Source of the DNA: Bog-473 sp963763575
GTDB lineage: Bacteria > Actinomycetota > Acidimicrobiia > Acidimicrobiales > RAAP-2
Assembly (NCBI GenBank): GCA_963763575.1
Contig: CAVXPD010000004.1
Location: forward strand, 310,001-374,000
Reading direction: 5' to 3'
DNA: 64,000 nucleotides
This document shows, piece after piece, positions 7,207 through 15,064 of the stretch. The position numbers and the translations under genes were made by a program. The notes beneath the pieces are model-generated. The model was not told where the DNA came from and searched no databases. It saw only the letters and a list, made by a program, of their open reading frames with translations. The stretch's first letter is position 1, and the number at the start of each line of letters is the position of its first letter.

Positions 7207-8073
7207 TCAGCGTCCCTTGCCGCGCAGGCTCTCGGCCTCGAACGTCACCACGGCGTCGTCGAGCGGCAGCACCACCTCGGGGCTGACGAATTGGTGCTCC
7301 TCGGCCACGAGGCGCACCGCCGTCCCCCACGCGGTGAAACCGACCGCGTGGCGGGCGAAGCTCATCGGGCCTTCGGTCACCTTCACCTCGACGACGCCCT
7401 GGCCCCCGGCCGCCAGCGCCGAGCGCTGCATCTTCTCCATCGCCGACTCCCGGGCCGAGTACATGGCCTCGGTGTAGTTGGTGAGTTCGACGTTCTGGGT
7501 CGACTGCCGCATGGCGGCACCCGCCGTGCGGCGCGGTGCGTAGACGAAGCTGGCCCCGAACGCGAGACCGACCGGCTCCCAGCCGGCGCGCAGCAACAAC
7601 GTGAAGTCCCGCGCCGAGAGGTCGGAGACGAAGGGCATGGCCCTCGCTGCGTCCGCCCCCCGGGCGTCCCGGCCGTCCATGGGCCGCACGGCGGTGCCGA
7701 CCAGCTCGACGTCGATGTGGTGGGTGCGCACCGACACCTCGACGCGGACGCCGACGACCCCGTGCCCGTGCACCTTGGCGCACTCGGCGCGCAAGGCCCG
7801 TGAGGCCTGGTCGACCGCGCCGTCGTGCGCGTCCGAGGCGAGGGAGATGGAGCCGCGGCCCCAGTTCCAGACCCCCACCGGCACCGAGACGACGGCGACC
7901 CCGGTGACGAGGTCGAGAGGCTCCCACCCCGCAGCGTGGAGGAGGAGCGCCTCGTCGACCGAGAGGTCCGACGTGATGCCGCGCGCCTGCGACGGCGGCG
8001 CCGCGACCGCCAGGGCCTCGGCCCCGCGCCGCATCTCCGCCCGCAGGTCCACGGCGGCGGCACCTGCGCTCAT
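7207..8073 (-). CDS. Two-domain YbjQ-like heavy-metal-binding-type protein, paralogue C
   Basis: 288 residues with two copies of a YbjQ-like module. Copy 1 (about 30-150) reads 'ITSDLSVDEALLLHAAGWEPLDLVTG' in shortened form: 'SDLSVDEALLL', 'GWEPLDLVTGVA', 'HGHGVVGVRVEV', 'VGTAV'. Copy 2 (about 165-280) reads 'FVSDLSARDFTLLL', 'GWEPVGLAFGASF', 'GGQGVVEVKV', 'WGTAV'. YbjQ (DUF74) proteins form rings; metal binding is a family annotation, not proven. The ATG at 8073 overlaps the previous stop by four bases (ATGA). Its neighbours 8070-9032 and 9032-9853 share the same architecture, indicating local duplication. Confidence 0.75.
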   Translation of the reverse strand: MSAGAAAVDLRAEMRRGAEALAVAAPPSQARGITSDLSVDEALLLHAAGWEPLDLVTGVAVVSVPVGVWNWGRGSISLASDAHDGAVDQASRALRAECAKVHGHGVVGVRVEVSVRTHHIDVELVGTAVRPMDGRDARGADAARAMPFVSDLSARDFTLLLRAGWEPVGLAFGASFVYAPRRTAGAAMRQSTQNVELTNYTEAMYSARESAMEKMQRSALAAGGQGVVEVKVTEGPMSFARHAVGFTAWGTAVRLVAEEHQFVSPEVVLPLDDAVVTFEAESLRGKGR

Positions 8074-9032
8074 CCGAGCCGCACCGTTGGCCGGGGCGCG
8101 GGCACCGGGTCGAAGTCCTTGAACCGCCGCACCCGGTTGCCCCGCAGCGTGCACTCGATGACCTCGTCACCTGCGGACAGCTCGTGGCTCGACACGCCGA
8201 TCGTGGCGCCGTGGAGCTCGTCGCCCGCCAGTTGCTGCCGGACGTGCTTGCGGGCCAGCTGGCGCGCCGCCATGTGCGCCTTGCTCACCTGCTCGACCAG
8301 CTGGGGCCCGCTGTTCGAGTAGCCCCACGACATCTGGCCTTCCATGAGGTACTCGGTCATGCAGTAGGCCCAGACGCGGACCGAGGCGAGCGCGGCGACG
8401 ATCGCCACCGGCATGAAGCCCGATTCGATCGACTTGGTCAGCCGCTGCCCGGCCAGGTAGGTGCTCCAGGGCACCCCGCCGGCCGGGGGTGGGCCGTCCT
8501 CGACCGTGACCGCCGTGCCCAGGAAGTGGAATTCGGTCGTCCCCGTGTCGGCCACGGCCGCCACCCGGTCCACCACGCCGATGACGCCGTGGGCCCCGTA
8601 GTCGGTGGCCTCCTCGATCATCCGCGCGTACGCCGACCCGTAGCCCTGGGCCCAAGCCTCCTCGACCCAGGGCTGCTCCAGGTTCTGGCCCCACATCCGG
8701 TGCTCGGCGGACACGTAGCCGTGCGGGCAGCGATAGGTCTCCGAGTACGCGCCGGGCGCCTGTTGGCCCACGACGTAGGGCGACCCGCCGCGCATGTAGC
8801 CCGAGCCCGGCCCGTACCAGCCCCACCGCATCACGCAGAACCCCTGGACCAGCGCGACGGGCTGCAGGCCGAGCTCGAGGCACGCCGCGAAGTCGGGCAC
8901 GGTGAGGCCCGAGGAGAACGTGCTGGACTCGAGCCGGCGCAGGGCCGCCTCGGGCAGGTCGGCTCCGGCGGCAGGCGCGCCGTCCGCGCCGGGAGGATCC
9001 GCAAGCCCGTCCGGTCCCGGGACGTCGGTCAT
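8070..9032 (-). CDS. Two-domain YbjQ-like protein, paralogue B, with inserted Gly/Tyr/Trp loop
   Basis: 320 residues. The first module begins 'FSSGLTVPDFAACLELG', continues 'LQPVALVQGFCVMRWGW' and carries an insertion of about 40 residues rich in Gly, Tyr and Pro before resuming at 'YARMIEEATDYGAHGVIGVV' and 'HFLGTAVTV'. The second module runs from 'GQRLTKSIESGFMPVAIV' to 'LHGATIGVSSHEL'. It lacks the canonical SDLS opening, so it is the most diverged of the three paralogues. The ATG at 9032 shares one base with the preceding stop (TGATG). Function unknown; probably assembles with paralogues A and C. Confidence 0.72.
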   Translation of the reverse strand: MTDVPGPDGLADPPGADGAPAAGADLPEAALRRLESSTFSSGLTVPDFAACLELGLQPVALVQGFCVMRWGWYGPGSGYMRGGSPYVVGQQAPGAYSETYRCPHGYVSAEHRMWGQNLEQPWVEEAWAQGYGSAYARMIEEATDYGAHGVIGVVDRVAAVADTGTTEFHFLGTAVTVEDGPPPAGGVPWSTYLAGQRLTKSIESGFMPVAIVAALASVRVWAYCMTEYLMEGQMSWGYSNSGPQLVEQVSKAHMAARQLARKHVRQQLAGDELHGATIGVSSHELSAGDEVIECTLRGNRVRRFKDFDPVPAPRPTVRLG

Positions 9033-9853
9033 CAGTTGTCGAGGGAGATGATGGTGGTCGGCTTGGGCAAGGTGACCTCGCCGCTCCCCTTGGTCACCGC
9101 GGTGCCAAGGGCAAGGAACTCGATCGTGTGCGAGCCCCACTGGTGCGACTTCTCCTCGAGGCGGACGCCCACGATGCCGGTCGCGTTGAGCTGGCTCGCT
9201 TCGTCCTGCATGCGCGTCATGGCGAGCTCCCGCGCTTCGTAGAGCGCCTGGGTGAAGTTGGGCAGCTCGACGTTCTGTCCCATGGAGCCGAGCGCCTGAG
9301 TCAGCTTGCGGTGCGCGATGTGGAACACGCAGGTCCCCATGACCAGGCCCTGGGGGACGTGGCCCGTCTGCATCAGCGTCCAGAAGTCCTGGCCCGAGAG
9401 GTCCGAGGTGAAGGGCTTGCCCAACGCATTGCGGTAGGACTTGCCGTCCTCCGCCTTCACCGCGGTGCCGAACGCGATGAACTCCGCCGCGTCGTTGCCC
9501 CACTCGTAGTAGTTGACGTCGAGACGCACGCCGACCACGCCGTCCGCCCCGAGCTCTTGCGCCTCCTCGTCCATGCGGTTCATCGCCAGCTCGCGGGCCG
9601 TGTACATGGCCTGGGTCAACTTGGACAGCTCCTGGCTCTCGCCCCACTTCCGGGTCTGGATGCCGATGTGGTAGATCGACGAGCCCATCACGAATCCCAA
9701 GGGGTGGAACCCAGCCTCCTTCACGAGCAGGAACTCGTTCACCGACAGGTCGGACGTGAAGAGCCCGTGCTCGAGCTCCTCCAGCCGGTGTGCGGCGTCC
9801 TTCGGCAGGTCGAGTGGTTCGGTCCCGGTGGTCTCGGGCGTCTGGTCGGTCAC
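9032..9853 (-). CDS. Two-domain YbjQ-like heavy-metal-binding-type protein, paralogue A
   Basis: 273 residues with the clearest internal duplication. Module 1 (about 40-140) reads 'FTSDLSVNEFLLVKEAG', 'PLGFVMGSSIYHIG', 'ARELAMNRMDEEAQELGADG', 'VVGVRLDV', 'FGTAV'. Module 2 (about 155-265) reads 'FTSDLSGQDFWTLMQTG', 'PQGLVMGTCVFHI', 'ARELAMTRMQDEASQL', 'GIVGVRLEE', 'LGTAV'. The helix ending '(A/G)(D/T)G(V/I)VGVR' is the most recognisable YbjQ signature. A GTG at 9853 overlaps the previous stop by four bases (GTGA). It is the likely founder copy in the operon. Confidence 0.78.
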   Translation of the reverse strand: MTDQTPETTGTEPLDLPKDAAHRLEELEHGLFTSDLSVNEFLLVKEAGFHPLGFVMGSSIYHIGIQTRKWGESQELSKLTQAMYTARELAMNRMDEEAQELGADGVVGVRLDVNYYEWGNDAAEFIAFGTAVKAEDGKSYRNALGKPFTSDLSGQDFWTLMQTGHVPQGLVMGTCVFHIAHRKLTQALGSMGQNVELPNFTQALYEARELAMTRMQDEASQLNATGIVGVRLEEKSHQWGSHTIEFLALGTAVTKGSGEVTLPKPTTIISLDN

Positions 9854-10311
9854 GTGGACCCTCCGATCACGATGTTCTCCAGGGCGGCGCGGGTCTGCTC
9901 GCTGTGCGCGGCCTCCGATTGCAAGGTGGAGAGCAGCTGGGTCAACCACGCGTCCATGCCGCACTGCTCGCTGCGGATGCGGATTCCTCCCGACGAGTGG
10001 CCGATACTGCACCGGACCGTCGCCCCTTCGACCACGGCCTCGAGGGTGTCGTTGCCCAGGGTGATGCGCACCGACTTGATCTCGTCGGATTTGCGGAACC
10101 GCCCCCCCTCTCGCTCCACGACCATGCGCTCGCCGAGGACGTCGGACAGCTGCGACACCAGCAGCTTCAGCATGATGCGGAGGTCGGTGCTGTTGGACGC
10201 GAGCTGGGACACCGCCATGCTGAGGTCGAAGGCGGCGTCTCCGCCGGCCTGGCCGGCGCCGGTCACGGCCCCGGCGTCGTCACCGGGCGAGGCGGCGGGC
10301 TCCATCGACAT
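9850..10311 (-). CDS. Hypothetical protein heading the YbjQ-like operon
   Basis: 153 residues: an acidic, Gly/Ala-rich lead, then amphipathic helices 'DLSMAVSQLASNSTDLRIML' and 'KLLVSQLSDVLGERM', a beta-rich middle ('RITLGNDTLEAVVEGATVRC') and a helical end ('AWLTQLLSTLQSEAAHSEQ'). No family recognised. The ATG at 10311 is preferred over 10320 because TACGAT (10319-10324, reverse strand) forms a -10 hexamer seven bases before it, suggesting a leaderless message that would start the whole five-gene operon. The last four bases overlap the next gene. Confidence 0.65.
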   Translation of the reverse strand: MSMEPAASPGDDAGAVTGAGQAGGDAAFDLSMAVSQLASNSTDLRIMLKLLVSQLSDVLGERMVVEREGGRFRKSDEIKSVRITLGNDTLEAVVEGATVRCSIGHSSGGIRIRSEQCGMDAWLTQLLSTLQSEAAHSEQTRAALENIVIGGST

Positions 10312-10367
10312 TAGGCGCATCGTACCGTCCGCCGCACCAGGTGCCGGAGCGGTCGTCCGCCCGGCGC

Positions 10368-10817
10368 TCACCCTGGCGCCGGCTCGCAGATCACGACCGG
10401 GATGTCCCGGTGCGCCCGCTTCTGGTAGCTGGCGTACCCCTTGTACGCCGCGACGATGTCGGGCCACAGCGCCGCCTTCTCCTCCGGCGACGCGGTGCGG
10501 GCGCGCATGGTGCGCGTGCTCCCCTCGATGGTCACCTCGACCTCGGGATTGGCCGTCAGGTTGCGGTACCACTGCGGGTCGCGGTCGTCCCCACCCTTTG
10601 ACGCGACGAGCACCACCCGGTTCTCGTCGTGGATGGGCGAGGTCAGCATGGTCAGCCGCGGCTGGCCCGACTTGCGGCCGCTCGTCCGCAGCTCCACCGG
10701 CGCCATGCCGAAGAGCTTGCGCGGGAACCGGCCGCCGGTGACGAGCAGCGCGGCCCGGTGCGTCGCGTTCATCAGCTTGAACCCGGCGTCGACCACCGGC
10801 TTGCGCTGCTCCGCCAT
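10368..10817 (-). CDS. F420H2-dependent (Ddn-like) nitroreductase/quinone reductase family protein
   Basis: 149 residues of split beta-barrel fold. Family landmarks are 'LRTSGRKSGQPRLTML', 'VVLVASKGGDDRDPQWY', 'NLTANPEVEV' and 'RAHRDIPVVI'. The family uses deazaflavin F420H2 to reduce quinones or activate nitro compounds, with the cofactor held by the Arg/Ser/Lys-rich strand near residues 44-50. A GGATCGGCC-like sequence precedes the ATG weakly. The 196 bases upstream to 11013 contain no gene and must hold its promoter. Several other F420 or FMN enzymes occur in the window, consistent with an F420-using actinobacterium. Confidence 0.85.
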   Translation of the reverse strand: MAEQRKPVVDAGFKLMNATHRAALLVTGGRFPRKLFGMAPVELRTSGRKSGQPRLTMLTSPIHDENRVVLVASKGGDDRDPQWYRNLTANPEVEVTIEGSTRTMRARTASPEEKAALWPDIVAAYKGYASYQKRAHRDIPVVICEPAPG

Positions 10818-11013
10818 GGCCGATCCTTTCGCTCGTGCCCCTGGCGCGTGGTGCGCCTGGCGCCTGGAACTTAGTCCCCGTCAAGGGCCAGAACGCCCAG
10901 GCGTGCTGAGGCTCGACACCGGCGCAGGACGAGTAGGGGTACCGAGGTCGCGCGGCTGTCGGGGTGTCACATCGGGGGCGGCGACGAGCACCACCATTCC
11001 GATCAGCCGCTTC

Positions 11014-11826
11014 TCAGAAACCGACCCCTCCCCCGCTTGGCGCGGTGGTCGTAGTCGTGGGGAGCGGAGGCGGCGGCGGAGGCGGCGGCGGGGGCGTCGG
11101 CGGTGCCGTAGCGGGAGTGGTCGGTGCCGGGGCCATGGGCGGCGCCGTCGTCGGCGGTGCCGTGACGGGAGTGGTCGGAGCCGGAGCGATGGGCGGCGCC
11201 GTCGTCGGCGGTGCCTGCGTGGTCGGGGTCACCGGCTGGGTGGTCGGGCTCGGCGCCGCAGCGGCCGGCGCGTGCTCCACGGGAATACCGCTCTTCAGCG
11301 CGACGAGCCACATGCCCGCGAAACCCTGACCCTTGGCTTGGCCCTTCTTCTTGTCGCCTCCGAAGCGGTACAGCGCGACGTGGTCGAACGCCACCTGCCA
11401 GTGGCCGCCACCGACCTTGATCAGCGAGAGCCCCTTGACGCCCTTGGGGCCGTCGACGTGGGCACCCTTGGCCGCAAGGTAGGGCGGCCAGATCTTGGCG
11501 CAGGCTGCCGTGCACGTCGCGTGCCCGACCGGGTCCTTCTCGAAGTGATACAGCGTCAGACCCGCACCCGTGGTCAGCACGGTGCCGACGTGGGCGACCT
11601 TGGCCGTCGACACGTGGACGGTCTGGCCGTGTTGGGAGTAGTGGCTGCGCGAGCGCGTGGCACCGGCCGTGACCGCCGGCGCGGCGAGCGCCAGCGCGGT
11701 GGCGGACAGGGCGACAACCAGCGTGCCGATCACCGCGCGGCCCTGGACACGTCGCGGCGCCTCCGCGCCCTCGTCGTGCCCCACGCCCCGCATCGGTCCC
11801 TGCCTGCACACCGTCCTGCTCGCCAT
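11014..11826 (-). CDS. Secreted protein with Lipoprotein_15-type (COG4315) repeat and Pro/Thr tail
   Basis: 270 residues with a signal-like segment ('AVIGTLVVALSATALALAAP') after a 30-residue basic lead. The folded part has two units of the 'secreted repeat of unknown function': 'GTVLTTGAGLTLYHFEKDPV', 'CTAACAKIWPPYLA', then 'HVALYRFGGDKKKGQAKGQG', 'WLVA'. The C-terminal 100 residues are almost entirely Pro, Thr and Ala, probably a wall-spanning linker. There is no lipobox Cys. AAAGGACGG lies 8 bases before the ATG at 11826. The Pro/Thr tail is encoded by a 54-base tandem duplication (11103-11210). Role unknown; extracytoplasmic. Confidence 0.75.
   Translation of the reverse strand: MASRTVCRQGPMRGVGHDEGAEAPRRVQGRAVIGTLVVALSATALALAAPAVTAGATRSRSHYSQHGQTVHVSTAKVAHVGTVLTTGAGLTLYHFEKDPVGHATCTAACAKIWPPYLAAKGAHVDGPKGVKGLSLIKVGGGHWQVAFDHVALYRFGGDKKKGQAKGQGFAGMWLVALKSGIPVEHAPAAAAPSPTTQPVTPTTQAPPTTAPPIAPAPTTPVTAPPTTAPPMAPAPTTPATAPPTPPPPPPPPPPLPTTTTTAPSGGGVGF
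11103..11210. repeat. 54-bp tandem duplication encoding an 18-residue Pro/Thr repeat
   Basis: Two adjacent 54-base units (11103-11156 and 11157-11210), nearly identical, with a third partial copy beginning at 11211. On the minus strand they encode an 18-residue unit of the form TP(V/A)TAPPTTAPP(I/M)APAPT. The period is a multiple of three, so copy-number change lengthens the tail without breaking the frame. Confidence 0.8.
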
Positions 11827-11976
11827 GATGGCCGTCCTTTCGTTGCTGGCGGGGCTCGTCCGCGGTCATACGAAACGGGAGCTCGACAGGATTGCGGCCT
11901 ATCCTGGAGCCGGCGCGGTCGTCGGCACGACACGCAAGGACGACCGGGCGACGGCTGCGCCAGGGAGGGCACGCGC

Positions 11977-12570
11977 ATGACAGGCAGCACCGGCGGTTTT
12001 GAGCTGCGGGGCATCAACCACCTCGCGCTCGTGTGCCGCGACATGGAGCGGACCGTGGACTTCTACACCAACGTCCTCGGCATGCCACTGGTCAAGACGA
12101 TCGAACTGCCGGCCGGGATGGGCCAGCACTTCTTCTTGGACTGCGGGGGCGGGGACTGCCTCGCCTTCTTCTGGTTCCCCAACGCCCCGGACGGCATCCC
12201 GGGCGTGAGTGCGCCGGCGGCGCGACCGGACCAGGGCGATCTGACGAGCGCGATCGGCTCGATGAACCACGTCGCCTTCGACGTCGCACCCGAGAAGATC
12301 GAGGAGTACCGCGAGCGCCTGCTCGCCGCCGGCATCGACTGCACCGAGATCGCCAACCACGACGACTCCGAGTGGGGCATCAGCGACGACATGCACAGCG
12401 GCGTGTACGTCCGCAGCGTCTACTTCCAGGATCCCGACGGCATCCTGCTCGAGTTCGCCTGCTGGATGCGCGAGTTCCGGCTCTCCGACGTCTCGCATAC
12501 GCCCGCCCGCGCCATCGACGCCAGCCTGGCCCGGCAGCCCGATCTCCCGGCCGAGCCGACGCCCGTCTGA
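11977..12570 (+). CDS. VOC-family (glyoxalase-like) dioxygenase/isomerase
   Basis: 197 residues. Module 1 begins 'GINHLALVCRDMERTVDFYTNVLG' in two parts: 'GINHLALVCRDM' and 'FYTNVLGMPLVKTIEL'. Module 2 begins 'GSMNHVAFDVAPEKIEEY' and ends 'YFQDPDGILLEFACW'. The metal-ligand pattern His (NHLAL), His (NHVAF), Glu (ILLEF) fits the catechol-dioxygenase and glyoxalase branch. CAGGGAGG precedes the ATG at 11977. It starts a three-gene plus-strand unit with a carboxymuconolactone-decarboxylase-like gene 8 bases downstream and a DUF7064-like gene overlapping that, suggesting a ring-cleavage or lipid-modification pathway. Substrate unknown. Confidence 0.82.
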   Translation: MTGSTGGFELRGINHLALVCRDMERTVDFYTNVLGMPLVKTIELPAGMGQHFFLDCGGGDCLAFFWFPNAPDGIPGVSAPAARPDQGDLTSAIGSMNHVAFDVAPEKIEEYRERLLAAGIDCTEIANHDDSEWGISDDMHSGVYVRSVYFQDPDGILLEFACWMREFRLSDVSHTPARAIDASLARQPDLPAEPTPV

Positions 12571-12578
12571 CGCACCCG

Positions 12579-13217
12579 ATGCCCAGACTCCGTCAGGTCT
12601 CCAAGGACGAGGCCAGCGCACCCATCGTCACCACCATGTACGAGTGGCTCTTCGAGGGCCGTGACCCCGTCGCCGAACCAGGGCGGTGGGACGGCACGAC
12701 GGGCGACTGGTGGACCGTGTTCGCCAACAGCCCGGACATCCTCGACCACTGCGTGAAGGGTTTCGGCCTGTACCAGTCCCCCGACCGCACGCTCGACCCG
12801 AGGCTGCGCGAGCTCGGCCAGATCCGCGCCGGCTGGGCCGCCGGCAGCCTGTTCGTGTTCAGCCAGCACGCCAAGTCCATGCGCGGGCTCGACATGCCCG
12901 AGGAGAAGATCGCCCACGTCCCCGCCTGGAGCGTCGCCCCCACCGGGACCTACGACGCCGCCGAGCGGGCCGTCCTGGCTTACACCGACTGCCTCGTCTA
13001 CGACCACGGGCGCGTCCCGGACGCGCTCTTCGATGAGTTGCGGCGACATCTCGACGACCTCGCCATCCTCGAGCTCACCTACATCACGACGCTCTACTTC
13101 ATGCACGCCGTGATGTCGAAGGCGCTCCGGACCGAATTCGACGACCGTGACGAGGTCGTCGTCGAGGTCCCCGGCCCTCCGGGCGCCACCGCCATGCATC
13201 CGGGCCCGGGCCGGTGA
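12579..13217 (+). CDS. Carboxymuconolactone decarboxylase/AhpD-like family protein
   Basis: 212 residues of AhpD-like helical fold. Recognisable parts are 'LDPRLRELGQIRAGWAAGSLFVF', split as 'LDPRLRELGQIRAGW' and 'SLFVFSQHAKSMRGLDMPEEKI', followed by 'YDAAERAVLAYTDCLVYD' and 'LDDLAILELTYITTLYFMHAV'. The Cys-x-x-Cys redox pair of true AhpD is absent; the 'SQHAKSMRGLD' version is common in decarboxylase-like members of unknown activity. The start lies eight bases after the VOC stop. The end overlaps the next gene by four bases (GTGA), so the three genes are probably one operon. Confidence 0.82.
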   Translation: MPRLRQVSKDEASAPIVTTMYEWLFEGRDPVAEPGRWDGTTGDWWTVFANSPDILDHCVKGFGLYQSPDRTLDPRLRELGQIRAGWAAGSLFVFSQHAKSMRGLDMPEEKIAHVPAWSVAPTGTYDAAERAVLAYTDCLVYDHGRVPDALFDELRRHLDDLAILELTYITTLYFMHAVMSKALRTEFDDRDEVVVEVPGPPGATAMHPGPGR

Positions 13218-14176
13218 CGGCGGCGTGGACCGTCGCGCCCTCCGACGAGGGCAGGCACGCGCCCGACGCGGAAGCCCTGTGGAACGAGTCGTACTACTGC
13301 GACTTCGTGGCGGCCGGCGGCACCTTGGGCGGCTGGCTGCGCCTCGGGCTCTACCCGAATCGAGAGGTGGCTTGGTGGACCGCGTGGATCGTTCGCCCGG
13401 ACGGTTCAAGCGTCGCGTCGGTCGACTACCACGCTCCCGTGCCGCCGGGCGACACGCTGGTGACCACCACCGCCCACGAGGACACCCGCATCGAGATCGA
13501 CCTCCGCCGCCCGCTCGAGAAGTTCCGGCTGGCCGCCGACACCACCGGCCTGCTCGTGGCAGGCGACACGCGCTCGTACGACGAGACCGGCTGGACGCCG
13601 ACCCGCCTCGGGGTGGACCTGACGTGGACGACCGACGGTGAGCCCTACCACTACGTGGCGACCACCCGCTACGAGATCCCCTGCACGGTGCGCGGCACCG
13701 TCACCGTGGACGGCGAAACCATCGCGGTCGACGGACAGGGCCAGCGCGACCACTCCTGGGGCGTGCGCGACTGGTGGGCGTTCGGGTGGTGCTGGTGCTC
13801 CCTGCGCCTCGACGACGCCACCCGCGTGCACCTGGCCGACATCCGCATGTTCCCCGGCGTCCCGCTCTTCTTCGGCTACGTGCAGACGCCAGAGCACGTC
13901 GAACCCCTCACCGCCCTCACGGTCACCGAGGACCTCGGCCCCGAGGGGTTTCCCACCAGGGGCCGCATCGAGTTGGCCACCGGGCCGGACGGGACGGGCT
14001 CCGCCCTGGGGATCGAGGTGACGCCGACGGCATTCGGGCCGGTCCTCCTGCACGACGACGAGGGTGGTCGCACGAGCCGTTTCCCCCGGGCCATGCTCGG
14101 GTGCCGGACCGACGACGGCCGCACCGGGTCGGGCTGGATCGAGTGGAACCAACCCCAGGGGACCTCGCCCGCCTGA
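13214..14176 (+). CDS. DUF7064-like (hydroxyneurosporene-synthase/CrtC-like fold) protein
   Basis: 320 residues, all-beta and rich in Trp. The diagnostic stretch is 'GQGQRDHSWGVRDWWAFGW'. The order Gly-x-Gly-x-Arg-Asp-His-Ser-Trp-Gly-x-Arg-Asp-Trp recurs in a family of actinobacterial proteins linked loosely to CrtC and tocopherol cyclase. The N-terminal half contains 'NESYYCDFV' and 'LRLGLYPNREVAWW'. The conserved Arg/Asp/His residues suggest an active site for hydration or cyclisation of a lipid. That is inference from the fold family. A GTG start overlaps the previous stop. No signal peptide. Confidence 0.6.
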   Translation: MTAAWTVAPSDEGRHAPDAEALWNESYYCDFVAAGGTLGGWLRLGLYPNREVAWWTAWIVRPDGSSVASVDYHAPVPPGDTLVTTTAHEDTRIEIDLRRPLEKFRLAADTTGLLVAGDTRSYDETGWTPTRLGVDLTWTTDGEPYHYVATTRYEIPCTVRGTVTVDGETIAVDGQGQRDHSWGVRDWWAFGWCWCSLRLDDATRVHLADIRMFPGVPLFFGYVQTPEHVEPLTALTVTEDLGPEGFPTRGRIELATGPDGTGSALGIEVTPTAFGPVLLHDDEGGRTSRFPRAMLGCRTDDGRTGSGWIEWNQPQGTSPA

Positions 14177-14258
14177 GCGCAGGCCGAAGAGGATCAGCGG
14201 AAGAGGTCGCCCAGCAACCTTCGCCGTCCCCGCCGGGGCGCACCCGCATCGTCTGGCC

Positions 14259-14281
14259 GCTCTGGAGGTCAGCTCCAGAGC
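14259..14281. terminator. Bidirectional terminator hairpin between convergent genes
   Basis: GCTCTGGAG (14259-14267) pairs perfectly with CTCCAGAGC (14273-14281) around a five-base loop, a 9-bp stem. It sits in the 123-base gap between the plus-strand DUF7064-like gene (ends 14176) and the minus-strand membrane gene (ends 14300). There is no clear T-run, which is usual in high-G+C actinobacteria. Confidence 0.7.
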
Positions 14282-14299
14282 CACCGCCTGCCCGCGGAT

Positions 14300-15064
14300 T
14301 CACGCCCTCCCGTCGGGCAGCTCGACGTCCTCCGAGCGTAAAGCCTCCCCCGGCCCGTGCGCCCCCCGCACGAGGCGCTCGGCGAGCGTCACCTCCATCA
14401 GGCCGAGGGCCATGCCGAAGAGGTCCCCCACCACGAAGGTGGACAGGAAGACGAGGAAGACCATCTCGTGCGGGATCAGGTCCGCCACGAGGACGAGCAC
14501 CTCGTGCTCGATCGCCAGCGGGAGCGTGACGAGGCAGAACACCAAGACGAAGTGCGGGAACACGACCTTGACCGACCGACGGAATGCGTCGGGGATCGAC
14601 GCGTCGAGCAGGTTGATGAGCGCGCCCACGAGTACGAACAGCGTGTCGATGACGAGGCCCGGGGCCAAGAAGAGCGCGCCGACCACGGTGCCGATGACGG
14701 CGAGGATGAGCTCGGCCACCAGCAGCCGTCCCCAGGGCAGCGAGCGCAGCACGTGGCCGACGGGCTGCGCCGGCTCGTTCCGCTCCACCGAGCCGACGAG
14801 CCGCTCGAGCATCCCGCTGTAGAAGGTGAGTCCCAGCGTCGACGCGCCGAACGCGAAGGTTCCCGCGATCGACTCCCACCCCCGGCCGTCGACGGCGAGC
14901 TCGGTGTAGAGCGTTCCCTGCAGCGCGTCGAGCGCGAAGATCACGAGCCCCGGGACCACGACCCGCGCCGGCTCCATGCGGAAGGTGCGCCAGGCCATGG
15001 ACCCCAGCTCCCGCGGGTGGAGGCGGGTCCGGGGTAGCCGGCCGCCGGCCGCGGGTCCGCTCAT
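14300..15064 (-). CDS. Multi-pass membrane protein, hypothetical
   Basis: 254 residues with about five hydrophobic segments: 'VVVPGLVIFALDAL', 'LLVAELILAVIGTVVGALF', 'LVIDTLFVLVGALINLL', 'HFVLVFCLVTLPLAI' and 'EMVFLVFLSTFVVGDLFG'. Short charged loops and a cytoplasmic C-terminus follow. There is no transport motif. The ATG at 15064 overlaps the methyltransferase stop by four bases (ATGA), so the two are translationally coupled. Related in layout to actinobacterial 'glycerophosphoryl diester phosphodiesterase membrane domain'-like proteins, but this is not certain. Confidence 0.7.
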   Translation of the reverse strand: MSGPAAGGRLPRTRLHPRELGSMAWRTFRMEPARVVVPGLVIFALDALQGTLYTELAVDGRGWESIAGTFAFGASTLGLTFYSGMLERLVGSVERNEPAQPVGHVLRSLPWGRLLVAELILAVIGTVVGALFLAPGLVIDTLFVLVGALINLLDASIPDAFRRSVKVVFPHFVLVFCLVTLPLAIEHEVLVLVADLIPHEMVFLVFLSTFVVGDLFGMALGLMEVTLAERLVRGAHGPGEALRSEDVELPDGRA

